Assembly (NCBI GenBank): GCA_023481175.1
Contig: JAMCWM010000008.1
Span: 1 to 64,000 of the forward strand
Direction: 5' to 3'
Length of the DNA stretch: 64,000 nucleotides
Source of the DNA: Nitrospirota bacterium
GTDB lineage: Bacteria > Nitrospirota > Leptospirillia > Leptospirillales > Leptospirillaceae
In this document: positions 8,148 through 16,990 of the stretch, piece after piece
Numbering within the stretch: position 1 is the first letter of the stretch
Layout of the letters: each line of letters opens with the position of its first letter
The notes under the pieces: generated by a model
Database searches by the model: none
Seen by the model: only the letters and a program-made list of their open reading frames with translations
Told to the model about the DNA's origin: nothing
Made by a program: the position numbers and the translations under genes

Positions 8148-8759
8148 ATGAGGCGGCGACTTCCGTTGATTCTGGGCGGGGTTCTGGGAACGGTCCTGGT
8201 CGTCTACGTGGTCTGGCTTTCCTTCGAACCGGACCGATTTCTGGAGAACCTGTCCCGGAAAACGGGACTTTTGATGACGGCCCGGGCGACTTCGGTCGGA
8301 TTCCCTTACCGGCTGACCTTCGAGGAGCTCCATGTCGCCCCGCCTCCCGGACAGGGAGGCGGGGGCGTCACGGTGAAGATCGACCACTTGGTCCTTTCCG
8401 CCCGGGACCTTCACTCGGCGGTGGTCCGCTTTCGGGGCGTGACGCTGGGAAGCCGAAGTCCCATGCAGAACCTTCTCCTGTCGGCCTTCGATCTCCGGGA
8501 GGGCTCCTTCTTCGTCCGGGAGGATCCGGATCGGGTCGTCCTGAAGCGCTTCAGTGTGAACGATCCGTCGCTCCACGTCGACGCCGACGGGGTTTTCATC
8601 CATGGTTCAAAGGAGGGAGATTCCCGATTTCGGGTCCGTTTTGTCATGGAGGCCCACGGGGGGCTCGGTCTCTTCCTGGGTCAGGGAAAACAGAGGGGGA
8701 TGCTCTGGGGAGAGGGCCGGTCCTCCCACATGAAGGTCGGGGGGCGGGCGGTCTTTTGA
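8148..8759 (+). CDS. Membrane-anchored protein of unknown function, weakly GspN/AsmA-like
   Basis: 203 residues with an N-terminal membrane anchor (LPLILGGVLGTVLVVYVVWLSF, about 5-26) and a soluble remainder predicted to be periplasmic. The segment ATSVGFPYRLTFEELHV and the alternating hydrophobic pattern with repeated VxxxxFRGVTLGS-type strands recall GspN or AsmA-like beta-rich proteins, which are involved in secretion or outer-membrane lipid traffic. The resemblance is weak and no catalytic motif is visible. It starts 30 bases after rmuC and is probably in the same transcript. There are no other secretion genes nearby to support a GspN role. Function is not assigned. Confidence 0.6.
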   Translation: MRRRLPLILGGVLGTVLVVYVVWLSFEPDRFLENLSRKTGLLMTARATSVGFPYRLTFEELHVAPPPGQGGGGVTVKIDHLVLSARDLHSAVVRFRGVTLGSRSPMQNLLLSAFDLREGSFFVREDPDRVVLKRFSVNDPSLHVDADGVFIHGSKEGDSRFRVRFVMEAHGGLGLFLGQGKQRGMLWGEGRSSHMKVGGRAVF

Positions 8760-8853
8760 GGCGGGACGGGGATGACAGCGGGGAGAATGGCGTGAAAGGA
8801 CGGAGAGGCCTGGACGACAAAATGACCCGGACTCTCCCGGGAACGGAGCCGGG

Positions 8854-10527
8854 GTGACGAAGAGGAATCCCTGGAGAATCCTGATTTTCCTGGCCCTGCT
8901 TCTTTTTCCGGGCATGACCGACAGGGCCTGGGGCTATGCGGGGTTTTCCCGGAGCTACAACCTTCCCTGCGAGTTCTGCCACATCCAGTGGCCGAAGCTC
9001 TCCGACCAGGGGGAGTTTTTTCGCGACCGGGGCTTCATGCTCTCGACCACGGGAACCGGAAACGGTCTGGACCTGATGTTCGCCAGGCCGGATGAACAGG
9101 CCTATTTCCCCATAGGCTTCCACATGTCCATGGCCTACGGCGGTGCCGCGGTCGAGGGAATCGGAATTCCTGCCAAAAAAACCCTGGTTGGTCAAAGCTA
9201 TTCAGGAAAAATTCCCCCCATCACTCTCGGGGGGAACGGAAGCTCCGGAAACGGGACCTGGGGGAACGGGGCTGTCGCCCCGACCCCCTGGAGTCTTTTG
9301 TCCGGCGGGCTTCTCTCTCCCGCAATCTCCTTCTGGGCGGAGCCCGGCCTCCGCGGGCCGGTCACCGGGAGCCCGGCCTTCGATGTTCTGGCCCTCTGGG
9401 TCCGCTTTGACACCCTCTTCGGAACGACCCTCATGAACCTCTATGCCGGGGTGACGGGGCAGGATACCCCTTTCTCGAACCGGAGAGCCTTGATCCGGGC
9501 AGAGGAGACACCATATGTCATGTACGACTACATGCCGGGAACGGCGGAGGTCGTCACCAACAGCGGCCTGCCCTTCGCCGGCTTCGGGGCGGCGACACTT
9601 CCGGCCTACTACGACGCCGACCGCTACCAGATGAAAAACGACCATACGGCGATTCGCTACTTCGGCTATCTTTTCGAAAACGGCTGCGGAAGCGAGTCCG
9701 CCTTTTCTCTCGATCCCTGCGAAACCCGCCTGTCGGTGAGCTTCATGCCCAACGCCGGTCTCTACGGGAATCCGGACGGGATCGCGACGGCGTCGGGGGC
9801 TTCGGAGGCCGGGATTCCCCTCGGAAACAACGGGTTTTCCTTTTTTTCACATCTCACCCAGTCATTCGGAGGATGGGGGGCGACCAACGGGGAGCGGGTG
9901 GGATTCTTCTCCCTCGTTGGCCAGTCGGCCCTCTCGTCGGCCGGAGCGGGAAGGGCTTTTCCTGATGCTCTCTTCAATCGGGAAGGGGTCGACCTTTCGG
10001 CCAATCCTCTTCCGGACGGAGAGCTCAACATTTTCGGAGCCTGGGAAATCGTCAATGATCCGGCGGGAGCCCTCGTGGCCGATCCGGCGATTTTCGGAAG
10101 TCCTGTCGCCGCCACCTCGGGGCTGTCCTATACGACCTGGTTTATGGAGGGGGACTGGCAACCCACCTTCCATGGACTTTTTTCGGAGGAGGGGGCTGGA
10201 TCGGACATGATCATCCTGACCTACAACCAGCTCCGGATGCTTGCCCAGCCGGTCTTCGCTGGAGTCGCCCGGCAACTTCCCGGAAATTTTGACGATGTCC
10301 TCTCCTTCGGCATCGCAGATCGTTACTGGCTCTATGGAAGTTCCCGGACGGCGATCTCGCTCTTCGCCGAATGGGAGTGGATGGAAAACGACGGGGTCGG
10401 GTCGGTCGTCACCCAGGGCGGGAGCCGGCTCGAAGGTTTCGGAACGGCCACAGGCGCTTTTTCGAACGCCGGCTTCTTCAATGTCGAATCCAACCTGTTC
10501 CTGGCAGGAATCGACTTTTCCTACTGA
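8854..10527 (+). CDS. Monohaem outer-membrane cytochrome, candidate Cyt572-like Fe(II) oxidase
   Basis: 557 residues starting at GTG 8854 after a GGAG site. A Sec signal peptide is clear (KR near the start, ILIFLALLLFPG, cleavage probably after AWG near 27). A single haem-c motif C39-E-F-C42-H43 follows directly. The rest is rich in Gly, Ser, Phe, Tyr and Trp with alternating hydrophobic strands and ends in a terminal aromatic (FLAGIDFSY), as expected for an outer-membrane beta-barrel. Cyt572 of Leptospirillum is an outer-membrane, mostly beta, single-CxxCH cytochrome of similar mass that oxidises Fe(II) at low pH; the match to that description is the basis of the call. It is transcribed alone, with no cytochrome oxidase genes nearby. 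Alternative: a different monohaem porin-cytochrome. Confidence 0.62.
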   Translation: MTKRNPWRILIFLALLLFPGMTDRAWGYAGFSRSYNLPCEFCHIQWPKLSDQGEFFRDRGFMLSTTGTGNGLDLMFARPDEQAYFPIGFHMSMAYGGAAVEGIGIPAKKTLVGQSYSGKIPPITLGGNGSSGNGTWGNGAVAPTPWSLLSGGLLSPAISFWAEPGLRGPVTGSPAFDVLALWVRFDTLFGTTLMNLYAGVTGQDTPFSNRRALIRAEETPYVMYDYMPGTAEVVTNSGLPFAGFGAATLPAYYDADRYQMKNDHTAIRYFGYLFENGCGSESAFSLDPCETRLSVSFMPNAGLYGNPDGIATASGASEAGIPLGNNGFSFFSHLTQSFGGWGATNGERVGFFSLVGQSALSSAGAGRAFPDALFNREGVDLSANPLPDGELNIFGAWEIVNDPAGALVADPAIFGSPVAATSGLSYTTWFMEGDWQPTFHGLFSEEGAGSDMIILTYNQLRMLAQPVFAGVARQLPGNFDDVLSFGIADRYWLYGSSRTAISLFAEWEWMENDGVGSVVTQGGSRLEGFGTATGAFSNAGFFNVESNLFLAGIDFSY

Positions 10528-10568
10528 GGTTCCCCTTCCCTCGGTTTTGTGATTTCCGTCCCATCCGG

Positions 10569-10597
10569 TTGACATTCCCGGGGAACACTCCTACAAT
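10569..10597 (+). promoter_or_regulatory. Sigma-70-type promoter for tRNA-Asp
   Basis: TTGACA (10569-10574) and TACAAT (10592-10597) are separated by 17 bases. This is a near-consensus housekeeping promoter with a predicted start near 10604, about 105 bases before tRNA-Asp. The remaining intergenic sequence, 10528-10708, contains no open frame that looks like a gene. Confidence 0.8.
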
Positions 10598-10708
10598 TCT
10601 CCCGTTGATCGCGCAAGGGGCAGGGAAGAGGGTTTTTCCTGCGCCCGAAGATCGCAGATTTCTTCGCCTGGAGGGATGCGGCCATAGGCCGTATGACAGG
10701 ATTTCAAA

Positions 10709-10785
10709 GGGGCCGTAGCTCAGCTGGTTAGAGCGCTGGCCTGTCACGCCAGAGGTCGCGGGTTCGAGCCCCGTCGGCCCCGCCA
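10709..10785 (+). tRNA. tRNA-Asp (anticodon GUC)
   Basis: The cloverleaf is complete. Acceptor GGGGCCG (10709-10715) pairs with CGGCCCC (10775-10781), the discriminator is G, and CCA is encoded (10783-10785). The D-arm TAGCTCAGCTGGTTAGA, an anticodon loop reading GTC and the T-arm GGTTCGAGCC are all present. Confidence 0.97.
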
Positions 10786-10985
10786 TTTTCCTGGATCCCT
10801 GCCTTTTTTCCCGTATGTCTTCCACTGTAGTGGGTCTGCCGCAATTGTCCGTGTGCCGGAACGTTTCCGGCAGGTTTCGGGAGTCGATTCTTTTGCCAAC
10901 CTCTCTTGACTTTCTGGAGTGGCTACCACTGAAGACCTTCCGGATCCGACCCCACTTCCATGGCCTGCCCTAAGGAATCTGCCCG

Positions 10986-11657
10986 ATGAATCTTTTCAAC
11001 TTCATGAACCAGATCAGCCTCCTTGCCGAAGCTGTTCTGGGCTTCCTTCTCTTCCTTTCCTCCCTGAGTTGGGGCGTGATCTTCTACAAATGGTACATCC
11101 TGACCAAAACGGCCCGGGAAAACAACGGCTTCATCCGGATCTTCAAGCGGGTCGACCGCTTCTCCAAGCTCTACCAGGAGGCGGGAGACTATCGCCGATC
11201 CACCCTGGCCTTCATGTTCCGGACGGCCTACGAAAAGATCAAGGGGATCGAAGAGCGGGCCCAAACCCGGGGAGAAGGGATCCGGGAGAGCGACCTCGAG
11301 GTCGTCCACCGGTCACTCCTCCAGTCCCGACAGGAAGAGTTGACCCGGCTCGAGTCCTATCTTCCCATCCTGGCCACGACGGCCAACATCTCTCCCTTCG
11401 TCGGTCTTTTCGGAACGGTCTGGGGAATCATCCATGCCTTCCGGGACATCAGCCACCAGTCTTCGGTCAGCATTGCCTCGGTGGCCCCGGGCATCGCCGA
11501 TGCCCTTGTGACGACCGCGGCGGGCCTTTTTGCCGCCATTCCGGCGGTGATCGCCTACAACTACTTCCTCCAGCGGATCCGGGGCGTGGAAGGGCTGGCC
11601 GAGTCCTTCAACATGGAGCTCCTGAACGTGATGGCCGAGGGACGGTGGAAGGAGTAG
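10986..11657 (+). CDS. tolQ: TolQ, proton channel subunit of the Tol system
   Basis: A 223-residue MotA/TolQ/ExbB-family inner-membrane protein. Three membrane segments are visible: about 11-34 (AEAVLGFLLFLSSLSWGVIF), about 128-150 and about 165-190. The hallmark LPILATTANISPFVGLFGTVWGII (131 on), followed by ADALVTTAAGLFAAIPAVIAYN, forms the channel helices. With TolR it uses the proton motive force to energise TolA for outer-membrane constriction and stability. It is the first gene of tolQ-tolR-tolA-tolB-cpoB. An ExbB role is less likely because tolB and cpoB follow. TTGACT at 10906 is a possible -35 but lacks a good -10. Confidence 0.92.
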   Translation: MNLFNFMNQISLLAEAVLGFLLFLSSLSWGVIFYKWYILTKTARENNGFIRIFKRVDRFSKLYQEAGDYRRSTLAFMFRTAYEKIKGIEERAQTRGEGIRESDLEVVHRSLLQSRQEELTRLESYLPILATTANISPFVGLFGTVWGIIHAFRDISHQSSVSIASVAPGIADALVTTAAGLFAAIPAVIAYNYFLQRIRGVEGLAESFNMELLNVMAEGRWKE

Positions 11658-11701
11658 GGGGATGAAGGCGCCAAACGTTTTGGTTCTCCCGGAGAGTCGC
11701 C

Positions 11702-12124
11702 GTGAAATTTGAGTCAGGATCCCGGAAGGAGCGCATGCTTTCCGAGATCAACATGGTTCCCTTCATCGACGTTGTCCTCGTTCTTCTGATCATCTTCATG
11801 GTGACCACGCCCCTCCTCTACCGCGGGCTCAAGATCAACCTTCCGAAAACAAGCGCGAACAGTCTGAAGAAACCCGTGCCGAAGGTCATCGTCAGCGTAA
11901 CCAAGGGCAAGCAGCTCTATGTCAATGGCCACGCCGTGACATGGGAGGCGCTGGAAACAATCCTGGCCCGCCGATACAAGGAGGACAAGCGCGTCGTTGT
12001 CTACCTCAAGGCGGACAAGAAGGTGGATTACGGAACGGTGGTCCACCTGATGGATGTTGTCAAGATGGCCGGGATCGACCGGCTTGGCATGATTACGGCT
12101 CCCAGTCCCAAGAACCCGGAATAG
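11702..12124 (+). CDS. tolR: TolR/ExbD-type biopolymer transport protein
   Basis: 140 residues starting at GTG 11702, 44 bases after tolQ. It has a short cytoplasmic head, one membrane helix (VPFIDVVLVLLIIFMVTTPL, about 19-38) containing the essential proton-carrying Asp-23, and a periplasmic ExbD/TolR domain ending near 135. The ending RLGMITAP is typical of the family. It works with TolQ as the stator that couples proton flow to TolA. The ribosome site before GTG is only modest; no better in-frame start exists that keeps the full membrane helix. Confidence 0.92.
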   Translation: MKFESGSRKERMLSEINMVPFIDVVLVLLIIFMVTTPLLYRGLKINLPKTSANSLKKPVPKVIVSVTKGKQLYVNGHAVTWEALETILARRYKEDKRVVVYLKADKKVDYGTVVHLMDVVKMAGIDRLGMITAPSPKNPE

Positions 12125-12130
12125 CCTCGC

Positions 12131-12937
12131 ATGATCCGCGCTCGAGTCCGGTCGACTGGTGAGCGGGGGGTCGGCTGGTTCATCCTGCTCTCCCTCTCCC
12201 TCCATGGTCTCTTCCTGGTGGCTGTTCTCCTGCACAAAAAGCCGGTCTCTCTCGGTTACCAGACCGCTACGACCGTGGATCTCGTCTCCGAGTCTGCCCT
12301 GACTCCTTCTGCCCCTCCCCCTCAGCCGAAACCCGCCCCCAGGAAGGCGCCGGCCCGGAAGGTGTCTCCGCCAAAACCCGTGAAGAAACCCCGTCCGGTG
12401 GTCCACAAGTCTCCCTCGCCCAGGGTGGTCAGGAAGCCCTCGCTCCGCAAGCCCCGGCCCCTCCGAAAGCCCGTTCCAGCGAAGAAGACGCCCACCCGCG
12501 GGAAAAAGGCCGTCCTTCCTCGGAAGGTCTCTCCGGTGCGGGCCTCGACACCCAGCAAGACTGTCCGGGGGCCACGGGCGCTCCCGAAAAGCCTCCCGTC
12601 GCCGCTCACTCCCACAGTTCCGGTCCGGATGGATGTGGCAGGGGAACGCTTTCCTTCCTATCTCCAGCATCTCCTGATCTCCCGGATCAAGTCCAATTGG
12701 GCGCCTCCGCCGGGAAGCCACGGATTGAACGCGACGGTCCATTTTGTGTTAAAAAAGGATGGGACGCTGGAGTCGGATCCCGTCCTCGTGACATCCTCAG
12801 GATCGCAGGTCTTTGACAATGCCGCGAAGTTTGCCATCCTGAGGTCGGTTCCCTTTCCTCCGTTTCCTCCGTCCTACGGAAAGGACCGGGAAGTGGTGAC
12901 GGTGACTCTCCAGGCAACCAAACGACAAGGCTTCTGA
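12131..12937 (+). CDS. tolA: TolA/TonB-like energy transducer
   Basis: 268 residues. There is a membrane anchor at about 15-35 with the S21-x3-H25 motif that TonB and TolA use to contact their motor. Residues 55-155 form a linker very rich in Pro, Lys and Arg (KPAPRKAPARK, PKPVKKPRPVV). A C-terminal TonB/TolA-type domain of about 95 residues (FPSYLQHLLISRIKSNWAPP to the end) completes it. The linker composition is TonB-like, while the gene order says TolA. It would span the periplasm and couple TolQR to the outer membrane. It starts 6 bases after tolR, and its TGA overlaps the ATG of tolB by one base. Confidence 0.82.
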   Translation: MIRARVRSTGERGVGWFILLSLSLHGLFLVAVLLHKKPVSLGYQTATTVDLVSESALTPSAPPPQPKPAPRKAPARKVSPPKPVKKPRPVVHKSPSPRVVRKPSLRKPRPLRKPVPAKKTPTRGKKAVLPRKVSPVRASTPSKTVRGPRALPKSLPSPLTPTVPVRMDVAGERFPSYLQHLLISRIKSNWAPPPGSHGLNATVHFVLKKDGTLESDPVLVTSSGSQVFDNAAKFAILRSVPFPPFPPSYGKDREVVTVTLQATKRQGF

Positions 12938-14253
12938 TGGGTAAACGCTTTTCTCTGAAAATTATTTACGGAATCCTGACGGTGGCCGTCGTCCTCCTGG
13001 GAACCGGGCGCTCGGAGGCGGTCGACCTGTCGGTCATCACCAACGAGACGGCCTTGTACTTCAAGATCGTGACGGTCCGTAACATGGAGCATGGCATTGA
13101 AAGCCTCTGGACGAGGAATGCCGAGGATCTGGTCCGGAAGGATCTTGAAGCGACTGGCTACTTCCAGATCGTGATGCCTCCTCCCGATATCCGGGCCCTT
13201 TTTCATCGGGAGATCCTGGATTCGATCACGGCGAAGGCCGTCTCCTCCCTCGGGGTGGAAGGGGTGGTCGGGACCCAGTTTTCGATGGATGCCGGGGGAG
13301 TTCGCCTCCACGGGACCGTGAGGGATCCCTTGAACGGCTCGGTCCTTCTCAACAAGACCTATACGACCAGCGGTCCGGTCCGGATCATTATCCACCGGTT
13401 CGTGGACGACGTGCTGTTTCAGTTCGCCGGGATCCGGGGAGTGGCGGAAAGCCGCATCGCCTTCGTGGGCCGAACCCGCCGGGGATACGATCTCTACACG
13501 ATGGACTTCGACGGAGAGAATCTCCGGCGCATGACCTACGACCATGTCCTCGCCTTCAATCCCACCTGGTCCCGGGACAAGACCCGGATCGTCTATGTCT
13601 CCTACCTCCGGGGCCAGCCCCAGATCATGGACTACAACCTTCGGACCGGCCATCGGACCATGCTCTTTGCTTATCCGGGCCTCAACATCACTCCCGCGTA
13701 TTCCTTCGACGGCTCGAAGCTCGCCGTCGCCCTTTCGAAGGGGCGTGCCTCCCAACACACACAGATCTATGTCTATCATGAAAAACAGCATCTTCTGGAG
13801 AGAATCACCTACTCTCACAGCAATAACCTCTCTCCGACCTGGGACCCCGCCGGAAATTCCATCGCCTTTGTCTCCGACCGGGACGGCCATCCGCAGATCT
13901 TTGTCATGGATTCGGACGGATCCAATGTCCGTCGGCTGACCTTCGACGGAAACTACAACGTGGCGCCCGCCTGGTCTCCCAGGGGAGACTGGATCGCCTA
14001 TGTTTGCATGAATGCCGTGCACCGTCCTAAGATATGCCTCACGAGTCCCGACGGGTCGGCCCATATCCAGATCACCCACGGGACCGGTCGGGACGACAGT
14101 CCCAGCTGGTCCCCCGACGGCCGTTTTCTGATCTATTCCCGACAGATACGGGGCCATTCGACCCTGGTCAGGGTCTGGATGGACGGACATGGACGCGAAT
14201 CCCTCGGCCGTTTCCGACGGAGTGTCCTGACCCCGGCCTGGTCGGGTCCCTGA
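12937..14253 (+). CDS. tolB: TolB, periplasmic beta-propeller protein of the Tol system
   Basis: 438 residues with a Sec signal peptide (FSLKIIYGILTVAVVLLGTG, cleavage after SEA near 28), an N-terminal alpha/beta domain (about 29-165) and a six-bladed propeller of WD40-like PD40 repeats. Repeat cores such as IAFVGRTRRGYDLYTMDFDG, NPTWSRDKTRIVYVS, SPTWDPAGNSIAFVSDRDGHP and SPSWSPDGRFLIYS are visible. In other bacteria TolB binds Pal and TolA in the periplasm. Its usual partner Pal is not encoded in this cluster. The start overlaps the tolA stop (TGATG), implying coupling. Confidence 0.93.
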   Translation: MGKRFSLKIIYGILTVAVVLLGTGRSEAVDLSVITNETALYFKIVTVRNMEHGIESLWTRNAEDLVRKDLEATGYFQIVMPPPDIRALFHREILDSITAKAVSSLGVEGVVGTQFSMDAGGVRLHGTVRDPLNGSVLLNKTYTTSGPVRIIIHRFVDDVLFQFAGIRGVAESRIAFVGRTRRGYDLYTMDFDGENLRRMTYDHVLAFNPTWSRDKTRIVYVSYLRGQPQIMDYNLRTGHRTMLFAYPGLNITPAYSFDGSKLAVALSKGRASQHTQIYVYHEKQHLLERITYSHSNNLSPTWDPAGNSIAFVSDRDGHPQIFVMDSDGSNVRRLTFDGNYNVAPAWSPRGDWIAYVCMNAVHRPKICLTSPDGSAHIQITHGTGRDDSPSWSPDGRFLIYSRQIRGHSTLVRVWMDGHGRESLGRFRRSVLTPAWSGP

Positions 14254-14317
14254 CCGAACGTCGGGATGAATCGATGATGGAAGAAAAGGGAACCTTTATG
14301 ACCGGAAAGGATGGAGA

Positions 14318-15130
14318 ATGACGAAAAGAGAGACTCTGGGAGGGGTCGGAATCGCACTTGCTTTAAGTCTCGGGCTCTCGGCCTGCGCATCTCCCTCCGA
14401 TATTTCCGACCTCAGGGCCCAGCTCGACTCGGTCTCCACCCGCGTCTCCAAGCTCGAACGCACAGGTGGAGGCGGAGCCTCTTCCGGGGGGAGCCAGCTT
14501 GCGGACATGGAAACCAGGCTCGACAATCAAAAGCTCCGGATCGCGCGACTGCGGGATCGGGTCGAACGGATGAATCATCGACTCGACGAATTGATGAACA
14601 AGATCGAAACGCAAAATGCCAAGGCGGCTTCCCAGGCCTCGGTTCCTGCCCCGGTTCCGGCTCCCGTCAAGCCTCCGCTCCCGGCATCCGCCGCTCCGGC
14701 GGCGGGAGGGACGGCGGTCGTCATGGCCAAGCCTTCCTCCATGCCATCCCAGTCTCCCGACATGATTTACCATCAGGCGTATGCCGATTACCAGCAGGGC
14801 CACTACGAGATTGCCATCAAGGAGTTCGCCTCACTGGTCGAACAGTTTCCCGATTCCCACCTGGCCTCTTCGGCCGTTTTCTGGGAGGCCCAGTCCCATT
14901 ACAACCTGAAGCATTACCACCGGGCCCTGGCCCTCTATGACGCCGTCATCCACAAGTATGCGGACAGTCCCAAAAAGGCGACGGCCTACTATAAGAAGGG
15001 TCAGGTTTACGAACAGCTGAACAACAGGAAACTTGCGATCCACAACTACCGGAGGGTGCTGGAGCTCTTTCCTCTCGAACAGCAACTCGACGATCTGGCG
15101 AAACGGCGTCTTTCGCGCCTCGACGAATAG
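14318..15130 (+). CDS. cpoB: CpoB/YbgF-like Tol-associated lipoprotein with coiled coil and TPRs
   Basis: 270 residues. The signal sequence ends in a lipobox LGLSAC with Cys-23, so unlike the soluble E. coli protein this one should be a lipoprotein. Residues about 28-100 form a coiled coil (DLRAQLDSVSTRVSKLE and later heptads), followed by a Pro/Ala linker (about 105-135). The C-terminal tetratricopeptide region (about 145-265) contains DYQQGHYEIAIKEFASLVEQ, HYHRALALYDAVIHKYADS and RKLAIHNYRRVLELFP. CpoB coordinates peptidoglycan synthesis with outer-membrane constriction. It ends 3 bases before mutL. Confidence 0.88.
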   Translation: MTKRETLGGVGIALALSLGLSACASPSDISDLRAQLDSVSTRVSKLERTGGGGASSGGSQLADMETRLDNQKLRIARLRDRVERMNHRLDELMNKIETQNAKAASQASVPAPVPAPVKPPLPASAAPAAGGTAVVMAKPSSMPSQSPDMIYHQAYADYQQGHYEIAIKEFASLVEQFPDSHLASSAVFWEAQSHYNLKHYHRALALYDAVIHKYADSPKKATAYYKKGQVYEQLNNRKLAIHNYRRVLELFPLEQQLDDLAKRRLSRLDE

Positions 15131-15133
15131 TCC

Positions 15134-16990
15134 ATGGGGATCATCCGGGAGCTTCCCCCGTCGCTCGTCAACCAGATTGCGGCCGGCGAGGTTGTGGAAC
15201 GACCGGCCTCGGTTCTGAAGGAGTTGGTCGAGAACAGCCTCGATGCCGGAGCGACCCGCATTTCCGTGGGGACCGACACCGCAGGCATCGGCCACGTCCT
15301 TGTCCGGGACAACGGAGCCGGAATCGCCCGGGACGACCTTCCCCGGGCTTTTCTCCGCCATGCGACGAGCAAGATATCCTCTTACGTCGACCTCTTTTCG
15401 GTGCTGAGCATGGGATTTCGGGGGGAGGCCCTGGCCTCCATCGCCTCTGTCGCGAAGGTGACGGTGGAAACCCGCCACGGCTCCGAGACGGTCGGAACCC
15501 GGCTGGTGCTTGTTCCCGGACAGGAGCCGGAATTGTTCGACTGGCATGGACCGGTCGGAACCTCCCTGTCGGTCCAGGATCTCTTTTTCAATGTTCCGGT
15601 GCGGAAAAAATATCTGAAATCCCCCCAGACCGAACAGGGCCACCTGGTGGAGGCCTTGAACCGTCTTGCCATGGGCTTTCCCGAAGTCCAGTTTGACATG
15701 GCGACCTCCGCCCGGAAGATCCTCTCCCTCGAATCCCGGGATTCCCCCTATCTTCGCCTCCTGGATCTCTATCCCTCCCTCTCCGAGGAGGATCTGGCCC
15801 TTCACGAACTTCGTGGCGAGGACTGGCGGGTGCAGGTCTTCCTTCTTCGTCCCGACAGGGTGAGAAAGGACCGGCAGTATCAGCACCTGTTCATCAACCG
15901 TCGATGGATCCGCCATCCCGGTCTCTTCGAGGCGATCACCCAGGGCGCGGCCGGCCGGATCTCCCGGGATGTCCATGTCGGAGCCTGGGTCTATCTCGAT
16001 CTTCCGCCGGAGAAGCTCGACGTCAATGTTCACCCGACCAAGAGAGAGGTTCGCCTTCTGGAGGGCGACCGCCTGTTCTCCCTCGTCCGGCGGGCGATCG
16101 AGGAAGCTTTCGGGCTCTTTGACGAACGAGTGCCCTCCCTCGCTCCTCCTTCCTCCGTCACCCCCTCTCCCGGTTTCCCCCCGGGAGCGGGGGGACAGGG
16201 GGAGACCCCAGTCGTCCAGGAAAGCGCTCCGGAATCCCCGGCGCCTTTCGCACGGGAGTCGGGCCCCCGACCGCAGCCTTCCTCTTCTCGCGACCCTTTC
16301 CGCCCCGGCCGGAAGCTTCCCGGACTTCCCGGGTGGACTCCCGACCGTCCCCCCTCCTTTGAGCGGCTCCCGGAAATCCTGAAGGGGCTTCCCCTCTCCG
16401 GAAGAATGCACTCTCCAGAAGAGATCGTCGCTGTGGGAACGCTTGCAGGGACCTACATTCTCCTCACCTGGGGGCAGGATCTCGCCATTGTCGACTGGCA
16501 TACCGCCCACGAACGGATCAACTACGAGAAATACCGCCGTCAGGTCGACACCGAAGGAGTGAGGCGCATCGCCCTCCTCTTTCCTGTCGTCTATCGCGTC
16601 CCGCTTTCCGTGGCGGACCACCTGGACAACCGTCTTGAAGAGCTGTCGAGGATCGGTTTCGATCTGGACCGGACGGGTCCGGACGCCTTCAGAGTTCGAG
16701 CCATTCCTTTCCTTCTGGAGGGAGAGGATCCCGTGAAGGCTCTGGAAGGTCTCAGGGAAAGCTCCACGGACTTCGAGGTTCCCGTCCTCCGTTCGGACCG
16801 GATCGACGAGATTCTTATGACTGTCTCCTGCCATGGGAGTGTCCGGAGGAACGACATCCTGGACCTGGCCGATTCCGAGCGCCTGGTCCGGGAACTTCTG
16901 GCGACGCCCCATTCCTTTACCTGTCCCCATGGGCGGCCGACCATGCTCCGACTTTCCCGCGAGGATCTGGACCAGTGGTTCGGTCGCTAG
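15134..16990 (+). CDS. mutL: DNA mismatch repair protein MutL, endonuclease type
   Basis: 618 residues. The N-terminal GHKL ATPase has the signature IAAGEVVERPASVLKELVENS with catalytic Glu-33 and Mg-binding Asn-34, then FRGEALASI and the KREVRLL region near 300. A Pro/Ser-rich linker covers about 330-410. The C-terminal domain keeps the endonuclease metal motif, here D454-W-H456-T-A-H-E460-R-I-N-Y-E465 (canonical DQHA-x2-E-x4-E with Q to W and A to T), plus SCHGSVRRND and CPHGRP. It is therefore a nicking MutL like those of bacteria without MutH. It follows cpoB by 3 bases and overlaps miaA by 16 bases, the common mutL-miaA order. Confidence 0.95.
   Translation: MGIIRELPPSLVNQIAAGEVVERPASVLKELVENSLDAGATRISVGTDTAGIGHVLVRDNGAGIARDDLPRAFLRHATSKISSYVDLFSVLSMGFRGEALASIASVAKVTVETRHGSETVGTRLVLVPGQEPELFDWHGPVGTSLSVQDLFFNVPVRKKYLKSPQTEQGHLVEALNRLAMGFPEVQFDMATSARKILSLESRDSPYLRLLDLYPSLSEEDLALHELRGEDWRVQVFLLRPDRVRKDRQYQHLFINRRWIRHPGLFEAITQGAAGRISRDVHVGAWVYLDLPPEKLDVNVHPTKREVRLLEGDRLFSLVRRAIEEAFGLFDERVPSLAPPSSVTPSPGFPPGAGGQGETPVVQESAPESPAPFARESGPRPQPSSSRDPFRPGRKLPGLPGWTPDRPPSFERLPEILKGLPLSGRMHSPEEIVAVGTLAGTYILLTWGQDLAIVDWHTAHERINYEKYRRQVDTEGVRRIALLFPVVYRVPLSVADHLDNRLEELSRIGFDLDRTGPDAFRVRAIPFLLEGEDPVKALEGLRESSTDFEVPVLRSDRIDEILMTVSCHGSVRRNDILDLADSERLVRELLATPHSFTCPHGRPTMLRLSREDLDQWFGR

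Noticed and set aside
10906-10934. Promoter before tolQ from TTGACT at 10906
   Set aside because: No acceptable -10 hexamer lies 15-19 bases downstream, so it was not listed as a feature.
14831-16930. A 699-residue antisense frame opposite cpoB and mutL
   Set aside because: The plus strand encodes clear MutL motifs; the antisense product shows no recognisable family.
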